From NCBI GenBank assembly GCA_963377175.1, contig CAUJNA010003771.1, positions 2,018,087 through 2,082,086 on the forward strand: a stretch of DNA of 64,000 bases. Direction: 5' to 3'. Below the pieces are notes generated by a model. That model searched no databases and was not told the DNA's origin. It was given only the letters and a program-made list of their open reading frames with translations. The translations under genes were made by a program, and so were the position numbers. Within the stretch, counting starts at the first letter, position 1. Every line of letters starts with the position of its first letter. Shown here piece after piece: positions 10,916 to 22,689 of the stretch. This DNA comes from Effrenium voratum. Taxonomy: Eukaryota; Sar; Dinophyceae; Suessiales; Symbiodiniaceae.

Positions 10916-12044
10916 TAAGCCAATAGTAGAAAGGCACATATGGCTGGCTAAAAAAAACAGTACCACAATGGGTTGCCCTGGTAAGTGGAAACATGGACCA
11001 AAACCTGCGTAGCCCCTCCTGTTTAATTTTGAGCCACACCCATATCTTTGATTAATCCCAAACTTCTTGTTTTGGTAGGATTGACAGCTTTCAAAGAATG
11101 AGGGAATGACCCGCAACCGTGCCTAGACTCCCAAGCGGTTTTTTGCACGCAGCCGGCTGAACATGGAACATGTTTCCTTTTTGGTTTTTAAGGGGACCGC
11201 TTCCCGAACGTAAGATATAACCAGCTTGCCCTGGGCTTAGAGGAGCCTACCATGTATAGAAGCTTTTCTTAATTGAGGCTTCCTTAGTTCAGGTTTGTGA
11301 AGCATAGCAAGTTTGTGTAAAAATTAGGCGCCTTTAAACCACAAACCACACCCCTTAGGGGAAGCCCTTGGAAGAAATATGTTTTTTTTGTTTTTCCCAT
11401 GCATACGGCTTCCTCCGCCAAAATGAGACCCTAATGTTTCACTTGTGAATATGAATTCCCCAGCATGTAGGCTTGAAAGCCCTGCAAGAACCTGCCGCTT
11501 GAATGAGCCAAGTACAGAAGCAAACGAAACGCGGACCCATTGTTGGGAGTATGGCGTTGAACAGCCCGGCCGACCAACCATTCCTGACGAGGATTTGTTG
11601 GGTGAACGTGGATGGCAAAACTCCCCCACTTGAGTTTAGTCATCTCCTTTAGCCACATAAATCAGAATTTATGCCATCTACTTTTACCCTGGTGCATGTA
11701 GATACCTCCAAAGGGTGGCCATCAATTGAGTGGTTTCCCTTTGGTCTCGCTTCAAACCAACTCCAAGTGAGCTGGTGAGTTAGGGTGGTTGACTTAGCTT
11801 CCCCTAAACTGAGCCCTCCATAGGGCTTCCAGCTCCAACGCGATCAACTCCACAGTGAGGCTTGCACCAGCACAGGGGCAAGTAATGATTGCGTACCCTG
11901 GTTTACCCCCCAGTTCACCTTAAGCTTACCGTCCTGGGTTGCTTTCACTTTTCCTTTTTATTAGTTCCCAACAGCGATCAGATGTTGGGTTACAATCTCT
12001 CTTAGCAGGGTCGAGTGGCGGTGCTTTTTTTGATAAATTTTCAA
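10916..12044. other. Non-coding stretch
   Basis: No exon was recognised. A frame at 11450-11630 opens after CCCCAG, but its composition is poor. Confidence 0.35.
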
Positions 12045-12560
12045 AATGCAAGGGGGGGGGGGCGCGATCCGGAACGGGGTACGCAATCCGGAACGCGGGG
12101 AGGGGGTAGGGGGGTGGCGGTGCTTTTTTATGAGAATTTTTGAAAATGTAAGGGTGGGGGGGGAGGGCGCGATCCGGAACGGGGTACGCAATCCGGAACG
12201 GGGAGGGGGTAGGGGGTGGCGGTGCTTTTTCTGAGAACTTTGGAAAATGTAAGGGTGGGGGGGGGGCTCTATCCGGAACGGGGTACGCAATCCGGAACGC
12301 GGGGGGGCACGATCCGGAACGGGGTACGCAATCCGGAACGGGGAGAGGGTAGGGGGGTGGCGGTGCTTTTTGTGAGAACTCTGGAAAATGTAAGGGTGGG
12401 CGGGGGCGCGATCCGGAACGGGGTACATATTCTGGAACAGGTGGGTTCAGGCGGGGGCGTGGCTGCTTTTTAAGATGTTTTTGAGAATTTGAAAAATGTA
12501 AATGGGTTGGAATATGTAAGTGCGGGTGGGGGGGGCAGCAGCTGGGGGGGGGTGGCACTG
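12045..12560. repeat. ~100-bp G-rich satellite, about 4-5 units
   Basis: GATCCGGAACGGGGTAC (or the near-copy ATCCGGAACGG) starts units at 12066, 12171, 12270, 12311 (a partial unit) and 12411. Each unit also holds a second ATCCGGAACG, a GGGTGGCGGTGCTTTT segment and a TTTGAAAATGTAAGGGTGG segment. The right end decays from 12420. The long open frame on the - strand across it is a proline-rich artefact of the G-rich repeat. Confidence 0.85.
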
Positions 12561-12728
12561 TACGGGGCCCCCTGAAAATACTGGCTATATTGTGCAAATT
12601 CTGGGGTGCTATTCGGGCCTATTCGGGGGTACACATGAACACGTCATGATGCCGGCTGGGCGCGGCCCGCTGCGATGATGGAGCATAACCGCACGGGACA
12701 GCAGGTTGAGGTGGCCAGGTAGAGCATG

Positions 12729-15700
12729 CCCAGGCCCCCAAATTGCGCTGTCTCGGTTGCTGACATTTCATGAATCATTTCTGGTATTTGCTGCTACTCT
12801 CCGCCTGCTGCAAACTGTGCGAGGCCTGCAACACAAACCTTCAAGCTTCTACCTGTTGCCCGTCAAAATCTTAAGGGTTTTCGTTTGCCCCAACTCTCGC
12901 GCGGAAAACCAACAAGACGCACAACTTGTGGCTGCTTGTAGCGACAACCTGACATGCTCATCAGAAATTAGGGGTCGGAAGGCGACAGCCCAAATCTTGC
13001 TCATAGGCCTTTGTGCTTTTGTGGATATGGGTATGAATCTTAATCTATGGTTGCTCAATTTGTGGAGCATTTCAAGACTCATTGATCCATTGTTCTTCAC
13101 CATTGTGTTGACATGCTGTAGTTTAAAGAATCTTTGGCAAAGGTGTTAACCACCAATGTTGCAACATTTCTTTAACAGGCATGGTTTTCAACAGTTGCGT
13201 CAACGTATCCTGACCCATGGAAATTTGCCACCATTCACGTATGCGTATATGGTCTGACCGGGCCCCGGTCAGGCTTGTCCGGGGCCCGGTCTGTACCTAG
13301 CCCCAGTCAGGCCCGACTGGGGCCCGGTCTAGACCTGCAGCCTTCTGCAAACTGCACGAGGCCTGCAACACGGCACGGCAAAGATAAACCTTTAAGCTTC
13401 TACGTTGGCCGTCAAAATCTTAAGGGTTTTCGTTTGCCCCAACTCTCGTGCGCGTACGCTCACCAGCGATGTCTGGAGCCAGCAAAGCCTTGCAAGCATA
13501 ATAGCTGAGTCTGAGTAATCTTGCTTTCTATGGGAAAACCAACAGGACACACAAACATGTGGGGCTGCTTGTGGCGACAGCCTGACGTGCTCTTAGAAAT
13601 TTGAAATTTAGAGGTCGGAAGGCGACAGGCAAATTCTTGCTCATAGGCCTATGTGCTTTTCTGGACATGGGTATGAATCTTAACCCATGCTTGTCACTTT
13701 GTGGGGCAACTTTTGGCACCACAGCGGTTTCAAGACTCATTGATCCATTGTTCTTCACATGCTGTAGTTTAAAGAATCTTTGGCAAAGGTGTTAACCACC
13801 AATGTTGCAACATTTCTTCAACAGGCATGGTTTTCAACATCGTTGCTTCAACGTATCCTAACCTATGGAAACTTGTCGCCACGCACGTATGGGCCGGGTC
13901 TGACCGGGCCCCAGTCAGGCTTGACCGGCACAAAGCACGCTGTCTCGGTTGCTGACATTTCGTGAATCGTTTCTGATAATCGCTGCTACTCTCCGCCGTT
14001 CAGGGCCTGACTGGGGCCCAGTCAGGCCCGACCGGGGCCCGGTCTAGACCTGCAGGCTTCTGCAAACTGCACGAGGCCTGCAACACGGCACGGCAAACAT
14101 AAACCTTTAAGCTTCTTCGCTGGCCGTCAAAATCTTAAGGGTTTTCGTGTGCCCCAAATCTCGTGCGCGTACGCACACCAGCGATGTCTGGAGCCAATGC
14201 TTTGCTTGCAAGCATAATAGCTGAGTCTTAACATTTTGCTTTCTATGGGAAAATCAACAGGACACACAACACGTGGGGCTGCTTGTGGCGACAACCTGAC
14301 GTGCTCAGAAAAATTTGGGGGTTGGAAGGCGACAGGCAAATTCTTGCTCATAGGCCTTTGTGCTTTTCTGGACATGGGTATGAATCTTAACCTATGGTTG
14401 TTCAATTTGTGGGGCAATTTTTGGCACCACAATGGTTTCAAGACTCATTGATCCATTGTTCTTCACATGCTGTAGTTTAAAGAACCGTTGGCGAAGGTGT
14501 GAACCACCAATGACCCATGGAAACTTGTCACCATTCACGTACGGGTACCGGGCCCCGGTATGGTCTGACCGGGCCCCGGGTCCTGACCGGGCCCGGGTCC
14601 TGACCGGGCCTTGACCGGGGCCCGGTTTGGACTGGGCCTTGGTCGGGCTCTAAGTGTACGGGTTTCTGACATTTCGTGACTCGTTTCTGGTAATCGCTGC
14701 TACTCTCCGCCATTCAGTGCCTGGCAGGACCTGACTGAGGGCCCGGTCTAGACCTGCAGCCTGCAAACTGCACGAGGCCTGCAACACGGCAAACATAAAC
14801 CTTTAAGCTTCCACGTTGGCCGTCAAAATCTTAAGGGTTTTCGTTTGCCCCAACTCTCGTGCGCGTACGCACACCAGCGATGTCTGGAGCCAATGCTTTG
14901 CTTGCAAGCATAATAGCTGAGTCTTAGCATTTTGCTTTCTATGGGAAAATCAACAGGACACAAAACATGTGGGGCTGCTTGTGGCGACAACCTGACGTGC
15001 TCAGAAAAATTTAGGGGTTGGAAGGCGACAGCCCAAACCTTGCTCATAGGCCTTTGTGCTTTTCTGGACACGGGTATGAATCTTAACCTATGGTTGTTCA
15101 ATTTGTGGAGCAACTTTTGGCACCACAATGGTTTCAAGACTCATTGATCCATTGTTCTTCACATGCTGTAGTTTAAAGAACCGTTGGCGAAGGTGTTAAC
15201 CACCCATGACCCATGGAAACTTGTCACCATTCACGTACAAGTACCAGGCCCCGGTATGGTCTGACCGGGCCCCGGGTCCTGACCAGGCCCCGGGTTCTGA
15301 CCGGGCCTTGACCGGGGCCCGGTTTGGACTGGGCCCCGGTCGGGCTCTACCGGTATTCGGTGAGACAGTGTACGGGTTTCTGAAATTTCGTGAATCGTTT
15401 CTGGTAATCGCTGCTACTCTCCGCCATTCAGGGCCTGGCAGGACGACTGGGGCCCAGTCAAGCCCGACCGGGGCCCGGTCTAGACCTGCAGGCTTCTGCA
15501 AACTGCACGAGGCCTGCAACACGGCACGGCACTCATAAACCTTTAAGCTTCTACGCTGGCCGTCAAAATCTCAAGGGTTTTCGTTTGCCCCAACTCTCGC
15601 GCGCGTACGCTCACCAGCGATGTCTGGAGCCATGCAAGCATAATAGCTGACTCTGAGTAATCTTGCTTTCTATGGGAAAACCAACAGGACACACAAACAT

Positions 15701-17087
15701 GTGGGGCTGCTTGTGGCGACAGCCTGACGTGCTCAGAAAAATTTAGAGTTCGGAAGGCGACAGGCAAATTCTTGCTCATAGGCCTATGTGCTTTTCTGGA
15801 CATGGGTATGAATCTTAATCTATGGTTGTTCATTTGTGGGGCAACTTTTGGCACCACAGCGGTTTCAAGACTCTTTGATCCATTGTTCTTCACATGCTGT
15901 AGTTTAAAGAATCTTTGGCAAAGGTGTTAACCACCAATGTTGCAACATTTCTTCACCAGGCATGGTTTTCAACATCGTTGCTTCAACGTATCCTAACCTA
16001 TGGAAACTTGTCGCCACGCACGTATGGGCCGGGTCTGACCGGGCCCCGGTCAGGCTTGACCGGCACAAAGCACGCTGTCTCGGTTGCTGACATTTCGTGA
16101 ATCGTTTCTGATAATCGCTGCTACTCTCCGCCGTTCAGGGCCTGACTGGGGCCCAGTCAGGCCCGACCGGGGCCCGGTCTAGACCTGCAGGCTTCTGCAA
16201 ACTGCACGAGGCCTGCAACACGGCACGGCAAACATAAACCTTTAAGCTTCTACGCTGGCCGTCAAAATCTTAAGGGTTTTCGTGTGCCTCAACTCTCGTG
16301 TGCGTACGCACACCAGCGATGTCTGGAGCCATGCAAGCATAATAGCTGACTCTGAGTAATCTTGCTTTCTATGGGAAAACCAACAGGACACACAAACATG
16401 TGGGGCTGCTTGTGGCGACAGCCTGACGTGCTCTTAAGAATTTAGAGGTCGGAAGGCGACAGGCAAATTCTTGCTCATAGGCCTATGTGCTTTGTGGATA
16501 TGGGTATGAATCTTAATCTATGGTTGTTCAATTTGTGGAGCAACTTTTGGCACCACAACGGTTCAAGACTCATTGATCCATTGTTCTTCACCATTGTGTT
16601 GACATGCTGTAGTATAAAGAATCTTTGGCAAAGGTGTTAACCACCAATGTTGCAACATTTCTTTAACAGGCATGGTTTTCAACATCGTTGCTTCAACGTA
16701 TCCTAACCTATGGAAACTTGTCGCCATGCACGTATGGGTACCGGGCCCCGGTGTGGTCTGACCGGGCCCCGGGTCTGACCGGGCCCCGGTCAGGCTTGAC
16801 CGGCATAAAGCACGCTGTCTCGGTTGCTGACATTTCGTGAATCGTTTCTGATAATCGCTGCTACTCTCCGCCGTTCAGGGCCTGACTGGGGCCCAGTCAG
16901 GCCCGACCGGGGCCCGGTCTAGACCAACCTTTAAGCTTCTACGCTGGCCGTCAAAATCTTAAGGGTTTTCGTGTGCCCCAACTCTCGTGTGCGTACGCAC
17001 ACCAGCGATGTCTGGAGCCAATGCTTTGCTTGCAAGCATAATAGCTGACTCTGAGTATTCTTGCTTTCTATGGGAAAACCAACAGGG
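12729..17087. repeat. ~700-bp satellite, six to seven tandem units
   Basis: The phrase CGTCAAAATCTTAAGGG (one base changed in one copy) occurs at 12861, 13410, 14125, 14821, 15561, 16260 and 16949, giving spacings of about 549, 715, 696, 740, 699 and 689 bp. Each unit carries the same ordered blocks: GTCTGGAGCC, CTTTCTATGGGAAAA, GGAAGGCGACA, GACATGGGTATGAATCTTAA, CATTGATCCATTGTTCTTCA, and a GGGCCC-rich palindromic part (GACCGGGCCCCGGTC and variants). Lengths differ mainly in the palindromic part. Open frames inside repeat in every unit and are interrupted, so no gene is called. It may lie within an intron of the PPR gene. Confidence 0.9.
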
Positions 17088-17210
17088 GGCGATCCGGAAC
17101 GGGGTGCGCAATCCGGAACGGGCAGAAGGGGGAGGGGGGTGGCGCTGCTTTTTTTCAGTATCTGGAAAATGCAAGGATCTGGTGGCAGACGCGCGATCCG
17201 GAATGAAAAA
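17088..17210. repeat. Extra copy of the ~100-bp G-rich satellite
   Basis: It begins GGGCGATCCGGAACGGGG directly after the 700-bp unit is cut at AAAACCAACAG. A second GCGCGATCCGGAATG lies near 17191. It is the same unit as at 12045-12560, so the two satellites meet at both ends of the 700-bp array. Confidence 0.8.
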
Positions 17211-17224
17211 AGAGCATAATGATA

Positions 17225-17530
17225 AGTTTTCTATTTGCTCCATTTGTGTGGGCAGCATACGTGCTCGAAGTTTGGCACAAGTTGAGGGGACATTTTGTCA
17301 AGGGACAGGATTTGATTGAGGGGCTGCCTGGTGTGGAACTGAAATGACAAAAATATTGAAATATGTTTGTTTGCTCCGTTTGTGCGGGTAGCATAGGTGC
17401 TCGAAGTTTGGCGCAGGTTGAAGGGAAATTGTGTAAAGGGACAGGATTTGATTGAGGCGATTTCCTGGTGTGGAATGGAAAGGACAAAAACCTTAAGTGT
17501 TTTTGTTTGCTCCATTTGTGGGTAGCATAC
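17225..17530. repeat. 136-bp tandem repeat, ~2.2 units
   Basis: TTTGCTCC(A/G)TTTGTG followed by GG(C/T)AGCATA starts at 17234, 17370 and 17506, exactly 136 bp apart. GCTCGAAGTTTGGC(A/G)CA and GGGACAGGATTTGATTGAGG repeat with it. Confidence 0.85.
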
Positions 17531-17540
17531 ACTGACGGTT

Positions 17541-17900
17541 TCTTTGGAACTTCCATTTGGGAAATGGTTGCTGGCATATTTTGTGTTTTGTCTTATTGCT
17601 TTTTACTTGGAATTCTGCATTTGTTTGGAATGTCCATTTGGGACATGGCTGCTGACATGTTGGGACTTTTGTTTTTCCTCGCTTTTTTTTGACTTCTCGC
17701 GATTTCTCGGCGATCCCGAATGTACTGGGCTCCTTTTTGAACTTTCATGTGGGACATGGTTGCTGACATGTTGTTTTTGTTTGTGTTTTTCGAGTTTCTT
17801 TGGAATGTTGCACGTGCTGCGTTCCGTTTTGCAAACTTTGGAGGTCCTCGGGTTTCCTTCGGACATTTCCATCAGAATGGAACTGTCCCCTACTATTGGC
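17541..17900. repeat. Left arm of a large inverted duplication, with internal ~100-bp repeats
   Basis: CATTTGGGAAATGGTTGCTG, CATTTGGGACATGGCTGCTG and CATGTGGGACATGGTTGCTG recur about every 100 bp. The arm ends in CAGAATGGAACTGTCCCC. The right arm, in reverse orientation, is at 18712-18870. Confidence 0.7.
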
Positions 17901-18059
17901 AATTCTTGTTTTTTTCCAAGACTGAACCTTGGATTTAGTGTGTGTTTTGGATTTGCATGTGGGACATGGTTGAGCTACATGGCCAATCTGACCCTCACTG
18001 TTGAAACAATCAACATTCATTTGGCTAAGCTCCGGGCAAGTGTCTGAAGATAGTTGTTT

Positions 18060-18370
18060 GATTTTCATGCATGTTGTACGAAGTTTATACGCGTTGCCGA
18101 TGCATTGTCTATGCATGTTCTATGCACGTGTTCATGCATATTTTGAAAAAGCGCATAGAAAGCGCGTAGAAACCCAGGGAAAGTGCATAAGAAATACGTA
18201 GATAATTCATAAGAGTCAACGATGCATAAAAAGTGCATGCACAAGTGCATAGGACATACATAGAACATGCATAGAAAACGCGTAGAACACGCATAGACAA
18301 TTCATAGAACATTCATTGACCAACCATGCGTAGAAAACTCAGGACATTCATGGAAACATACAAAACACAG
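18060..18370. repeat. Degenerate short-motif array (GCATAG / CGCGTAG)
   Basis: GCATAGAA, CGCGTAGAA, TGCATAAGA, GCATAGGAC and similar 8-12 base words recur about every 10-20 bases across 300 bp. It lies in the loop of the inverted duplication. The CGCGTAG core also recurs in the array at 38094-38545. Confidence 0.6.
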
Positions 18371-18711
18371 GACATTCACATAGGTTCTAGGATGTATTGA
18401 GGGCTGCTACATGACAGACATGCACGCACCATGTGCTCTATAAATTTGCTGCCAACGGCATGGGTGCATTTGCGAACTAAGAGGAGGGCCAGCAAATGTA
18501 CAACAACCAAGGACCGCAAGATTCAATTTCAACAGGTGGGAGTCTGAGATTAAGCCTTGGCAATTCTAAAATTTAGAATCACCAGTGCTAAGTTAAGTAC
18601 TGGAAACCGAAGATTCAGTCTCGGCAATACTAAGTTTAGGTTTGGCAGCGCTAAACTAAGTTCTGTAAATCTAGGAGTAAGTCTTTACAATATCAAATTT
18701 AAGTAGGGGAC

Positions 18712-18870
18712 AGTCCCATTCTGGGACATTCGCATGAAAACTCGAGGAATTTCGAGGACGGCTAAAAAATCGCAAAAGAACGCAGTAAATGCAAAATTTA
18801 ACAAGAAACAAAAATGAAAAAAACAACATGCCAGCAACCAATTCCCAAATGGATCTCGTTTGAAGCTACA
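18712..18870. repeat. Right arm of the inverted duplication
   Basis: The reverse complement of this segment contains GAATGGGACTGTCCC, a CCTCGAGTTTTC-like stretch, and CCATTTGGGAATTGGTTGCTGG. These match 17541-17900 in inverted order. Confidence 0.65.
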
Positions 18871-20184
18871 AGGTGCAAACTCAAAAAAAACATGAGCACT
18901 CAAACACATGAGAAACAAAAACACAAACATGATGAGATTTCGAGTTTTCCTGTTTTCTCCTTGAGTTGTCAGGTTTTTGCGAATTTTCGGGTTGCTGCTT
19001 TTCCGGATTTGTCGCGCCAGTTGTGTTTTCCAGATTTTGTGCATTTTTGCGTTTTTTGTTGAATGTTTACGCGTTGCGTTTGTCGTTCAAATGTTTATGT
19101 GTTTTTTCCGGATTTTGAGTTTTGAATGTTGGTTTGTGTTCTTTGAGCTTTCGCGTGTTTCGCACTTTTCGATGTGTTAAATTCACAATGTTTGCCGTGT
19201 TGTCATTGGATGAGCCTTGGCATTTGCAAGTTTCATCCCCAATGCCACCCAATTACACGTTACTATGCTTAAGTAAATACTATAGCAGTCTATTTGTTCG
19301 TAGCATACTTCCTACGGAGGGCCTGGACGTTTCGATGTTTCATGGTTTTGTTTTTTCCTCGGTTTTAACAAAACACACGGCGACAAAACAAATGGAATTT
19401 CCCCACAAACCCTGAGCAAAGGCAAGTTCCCAGGAAACCTCGATCGAGAATTCACAAAAACCCAAGACACAACAAAAAAACAACATGTCGCACCACAGCA
19501 ATAGGAGCGAATGACCTGAAACGGAATTAAGTATCACGGGCCATGTAACTTGCAAACTGTGTTCATGTGCATCCATGTGCCCCACACACGCTCACAGCCT
19601 GCCAAAAGCGATTTCCGTCAAATTTCCTCAAAAGTGTACATTGACGTTCTTTTTCTGCATGTACGGAAATTCCAGTACTTTTTGGAGGGCTCAGGTTGAG
19701 CGCAGAGCCTCCTAACGTATTTCGGCAAAGTTCTTGCCCCGCGTACCACCTACCCATACCTACCCCACTCAAACTAGCAAAAAACACGCGTTTCCGCTGT
19801 TCCTTGGAAATATGTGATTTCCGCTCTTAACTGTCAGCTTTATGCGCCAGGCGCATTGCTGCAAGCGCTACCAAATTTGATGCAACAGGGCGCTGAGTTT
19901 AGTGGCAACTTCCTTGGCTAGGTTATGGTGTAGCTGTGGGGTTGCACTGCTGGGTTAATCCTTTTTATTAGGCCGCCCAAACCTTGTGTCTAAGTCGGAC
20001 CCAGTTTTCTCCATTCTTTCCTCACGGGTGTGCGTGTGTGTGCGTTTGTTGTGTTGTTTTGTGTTGTTTTGTGTTGTTTTGTGTTTGTTTGCGTTTGTGT
20101 TTGTATTTGTGTCCCGCCCCAAAAAGGAAAAACGGGTCGCTCAAAAAAGACGAGCTGCGTTGGGGCCGTTGTTTCCACCACCAG
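18871..20184. other. Non-coding stretch
   Basis: AT-richer DNA with TTCGAG and TTTTCCGG words. A GTGTT/TTGTG run lies at 20030-20110. No exon was seen before the acceptor at 20184. Confidence 0.35.
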
Positions 20185-20278
20185 GCACCGGATGTGGTGC
20201 GACCGAGGCGCGGCCATGGAACCGTTCGCCCGGATGTGGTGAGCTTCAACACGGTGGCAGCCTGCAGGAGCGGTGGCG
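20185..20278 (+). CDS. PPR-repeat exon
   Basis: After a TTCCACCACCAG acceptor, the frame reads APDVVRPRRGHGTVRPDVVS and FNTVAACRSGG. P-D-V-V-S-F-N-T-x-x-A-A-C-R matches helix A of a PPR motif. A GT donor at 20279 is possible. It is likely part of the same PPR gene as 20906-20960 and 22562-22677. Together these would encode an organellar or nuclear RNA-binding protein. Confidence 0.6.
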
Positions 20279-20905
20279 GTTTGGTGGTGGGGGTCTTTTT
20301 GCCATTCGTGGAAAATGATCGAATTGAGGGGGGGGGTCGCCGATTCCAACGATGAAGGAGATTCCTATTGGTGGGGGTCTTTTGCCCCCTCGAAGTGAAG
20401 GATTCCTATTTGAGGGTCGCCATGGTTTCCATGTGTCATGGTCAAACGACCGGTTCCTTTACTTGGTTAAGGATCCTTAAGAACTCTTGCAAGGAATCGT
20501 TAGGAATTTTGGCCATGGCACATATGGGTGTCTGTTTCAGGAAAGCCGGGTTATGGCCTGTGTTATCTGCAAACAACAGGCATCCTCGGCGGATTCACTT
20601 AGGGCTACACGGTGTCCTTCTATTTCCGCGGCAGTTGCAAGCCACACCCGTAGACTTTTTCAGCTTTTGAGCTTTTAGTGCAAGAAAGCGCACATGTCCC
20701 ACGAAGTGTAAACAACTTTTGGCAAGGGATCAACGTACCTGGGGCTTCAAGGACCACTAAGTTCTTCCCCCCCCCAGAAAAGAATAAAAACACAATAATA
20801 AAGACACATGAAACACTGATTGCTGGGGGGGCATCAGAACATGGGATGCTGGGATTTTGCCCTTTGACTTGAGCGCATCGTGGCCGTTGCGTTTGAGTCC
20901 TCCAG

Positions 20906-20960
20906 GATGGGCTGGCGCCGCGTGCTGCGAGTGCTTGGATCGGCGCCCAAGCCAGACGTG
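20906..20960 (+). CDS. PPR-repeat exon
   Basis: A GTCCTCCAG acceptor and a GTGAGT donor enclose 55 nt reading MGWRRVLRVLGSAPKPDV. This is helix B plus the loop of a PPR repeat (W-R-R-V-L, then P-K-P-D-V). It would naturally be followed by a V/G-F-N-T helix A, which is what the exon at 21589 provides. The phases of the two exons do not match under simple GT-AG rules, so a small exon or a non-canonical boundary may lie between them. Confidence 0.6.
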
Positions 20961-21055
20961 GTGAGTGACTTGGCCAGGGGAGAGTGAGACCTTGGGCTGT
21001 GGAAGGCATCTGGAGGACTTAGGGACCTGGTGCTCGGGAACTTGGGGGTCCCCTA

Positions 21056-21135
21056 CTAGGTCCCCCAGTAGTGCCCTTTTACCAACTTGTTTGGTGGAGG
21101 TACCCTTTTTCTAACCTCTCTACTGGAGGACCTAG
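21056..21135. mobile_element. TIR element family A, copy 2, target duplication CCTA
   Basis: The left end CTAGGTCCCCCAGTAG and right end TACTGGAGGACCTAG are inverted repeats. CCTA lies on both flanks (21052-21055 and 21136-21139). At 80 bp it is shorter than copies 3 and 4, having lost the middle. It lies in the PPR intron. Confidence 0.85.
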
Positions 21136-21588
21136 CCTAGGAAACCACCAGTTGGATGGTTTACAGGGGTCATTCCAATTCTCATTCCAGCCAGCTTAAG
21201 GACCTGCGAGTAACGTTTGGGGGAGGTAACAACTGACCTGAAAGATGATGGGGTCTTTGCCCAAGTGCGCTCCGGAGTGGTTCGGAGCGGCTGCGGGAAG
21301 GGGTTTCGGAAAGGTTCCGGGAGTTGCAGTTGCGCTGTTGGGGATACCGCCTGAGCTTAGCTTCAGTAGACTAGAAGTGATGTAGTAATCTCTGCGCCTG
21401 AAGTTCAGGACATGGATACTGCATATGATAGCTTCAAGGGACGGGTGAGGAGAAGAGTAGGGCAAGCAGAACATGGGTAGTCGGAGATGTCCATGCCCCT
21501 TAATTGGCTCATTGCCCAAAGATACAAAGGTCATGGCCCCATTGTTCAAGGGTCATGGAGACTCCCATGGGCCTTGTTGAAGTTTGAG

Positions 21589-21735
21589 GCTTCAACACGG
21601 CCATCAGCTGCTCGTGGCACAACGATCTGCTTCTCGCGGACATGGCCTGGCATGGAGTACTGCCGAACGTGGCGTGGCGGCAGTTTGGTCTCTTCTCCAC
21701 GAATTTCAAGGAGCGCGGACAAGGAGGATTAGACG
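21589..21735 (+). CDS. PPR-repeat exon
   Basis: After GAAGTTTGAG the frame reads GFNTAISCSWHNDLLLADMA and WHGVLPNVAWRQFGLFSTNF. F-N-T-A-I-S is the classic start of a dinoflagellate PPR helix A, and G-V-L-P-N-V is the inter-repeat loop. The donor is not resolved; the frame runs to a stop near 21742. A decayed palindromic element (GGTCATGGAGACTCCCA) ends just upstream in the intron. Confidence 0.6.
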
Positions 21736-21741
21736 AGCCCT

Positions 21742-22561
21742 GATGCAGGTCTTCGGGGATTCCCTTGTTGTTTGTACTTTGTGAATCATGGTAATTCGAC
21801 CAAATTGTGTTGGACCCGTCACAACAAAAAGAAACACCGTGCTTCCACTTAATATCGAATTCAACCGAGTATTTCCAGACCTATTGAACAGATCACCAGG
21901 TCAAGCACATGGATTTGGCGAGTGTCCTTTTCAGTGAAACCGTGTCTCGTTCCCTGCCTGGTCGCCGGAACCGAAACCTTTACTCAGAGTGCGGAATCCG
22001 GGTCTCAAAAGTGGAGAGACCCCCCAATTGCCAGAGACTTAGCTCGCCGCTTGCCTTTTGTAGTTTTTTGGTTGGGTTGGGAATTTCATGTTCCATTTGA
22101 GCCAGAAAAAACCAATTAGTTCTGTCATTGTATGGGTTCTAAATATTGAATAGCACGTTTTTTTTTGTTTTTCCCCCCAGAACCTTGAATGTGGATAGAT
22201 GTGCGTGGATCTGGCAACTTCTAGTGTCGTCACTAGACAGGGTCCTTCTTGATGTTGCTCTTGGTCGACAGAGGACAATCAGCCAAATCGCCTGCTTTTT
22301 CAGTGTTCTGGAAGATGCAATAATGTGCCCATATAGATAACATACGTACATTTGCAGTTTTTTCTTTGTGTATTTTCTCCTGTTGAACAACATATTTAGT
22401 TTTTTCAGGGGGGCAAACACCTCACATGGAGGGACATACTTTCCTATGTGGGAAATCATATATTTTTTATCGTGGTTTCCGCCAATGGTCATCCTACGCT
22501 TGCCGGACCTTTTGATCAACCCCCTATCGGTTTTTCCATTTTTCGGCGCATTCGGAGCAAG
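21742..22561. other. Intron, nothing recognised
   Basis: No exon or complete element was identified. A T-rich tract upstream of 22561 serves as the next acceptor region. Confidence 0.35.
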
Positions 22562-22677
22562 GCCGTGACTTTGAACACGGCGCTTCGCCAAACCCGGCGA
22601 TGGCGATCCGCGCTGCTCTTCTGCGACGCAGCGCAGTGGCGGCGCCTGCGCCGCGACGCGGCTCGGACTCGCGGCGG
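22562..22677 (+). CDS. PPR-repeat exon
   Basis: The acceptor is GCATTCGGAGCAAG and the donor GTACCT. The frame reads AVTLNTALRQTRRWRSALLF and CDAAQWRRLRRDAARTRG. Two consecutive PPR signatures (V-T-L-N-T-A-L, then R-R-W-R-S-A-L-L-F) are clear. High G/C at third positions contrasts with the AT-richer introns. A GGGAATG-type element begins just downstream. Confidence 0.65.
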
Positions 22678-22689
22678 GTACCTTGCTGG

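Noticed and set aside
11926..12597. Long proline-rich reading frame on the - strand
   Set aside because: It is the G-rich 100-bp satellite read in reverse; the peptide repeats with the DNA unit.
12706..16100. Recurrent 60-150-codon frames in the 700-bp repeat
   Set aside because: They recur once per unit, shift frame between units and have no domain or splice support.
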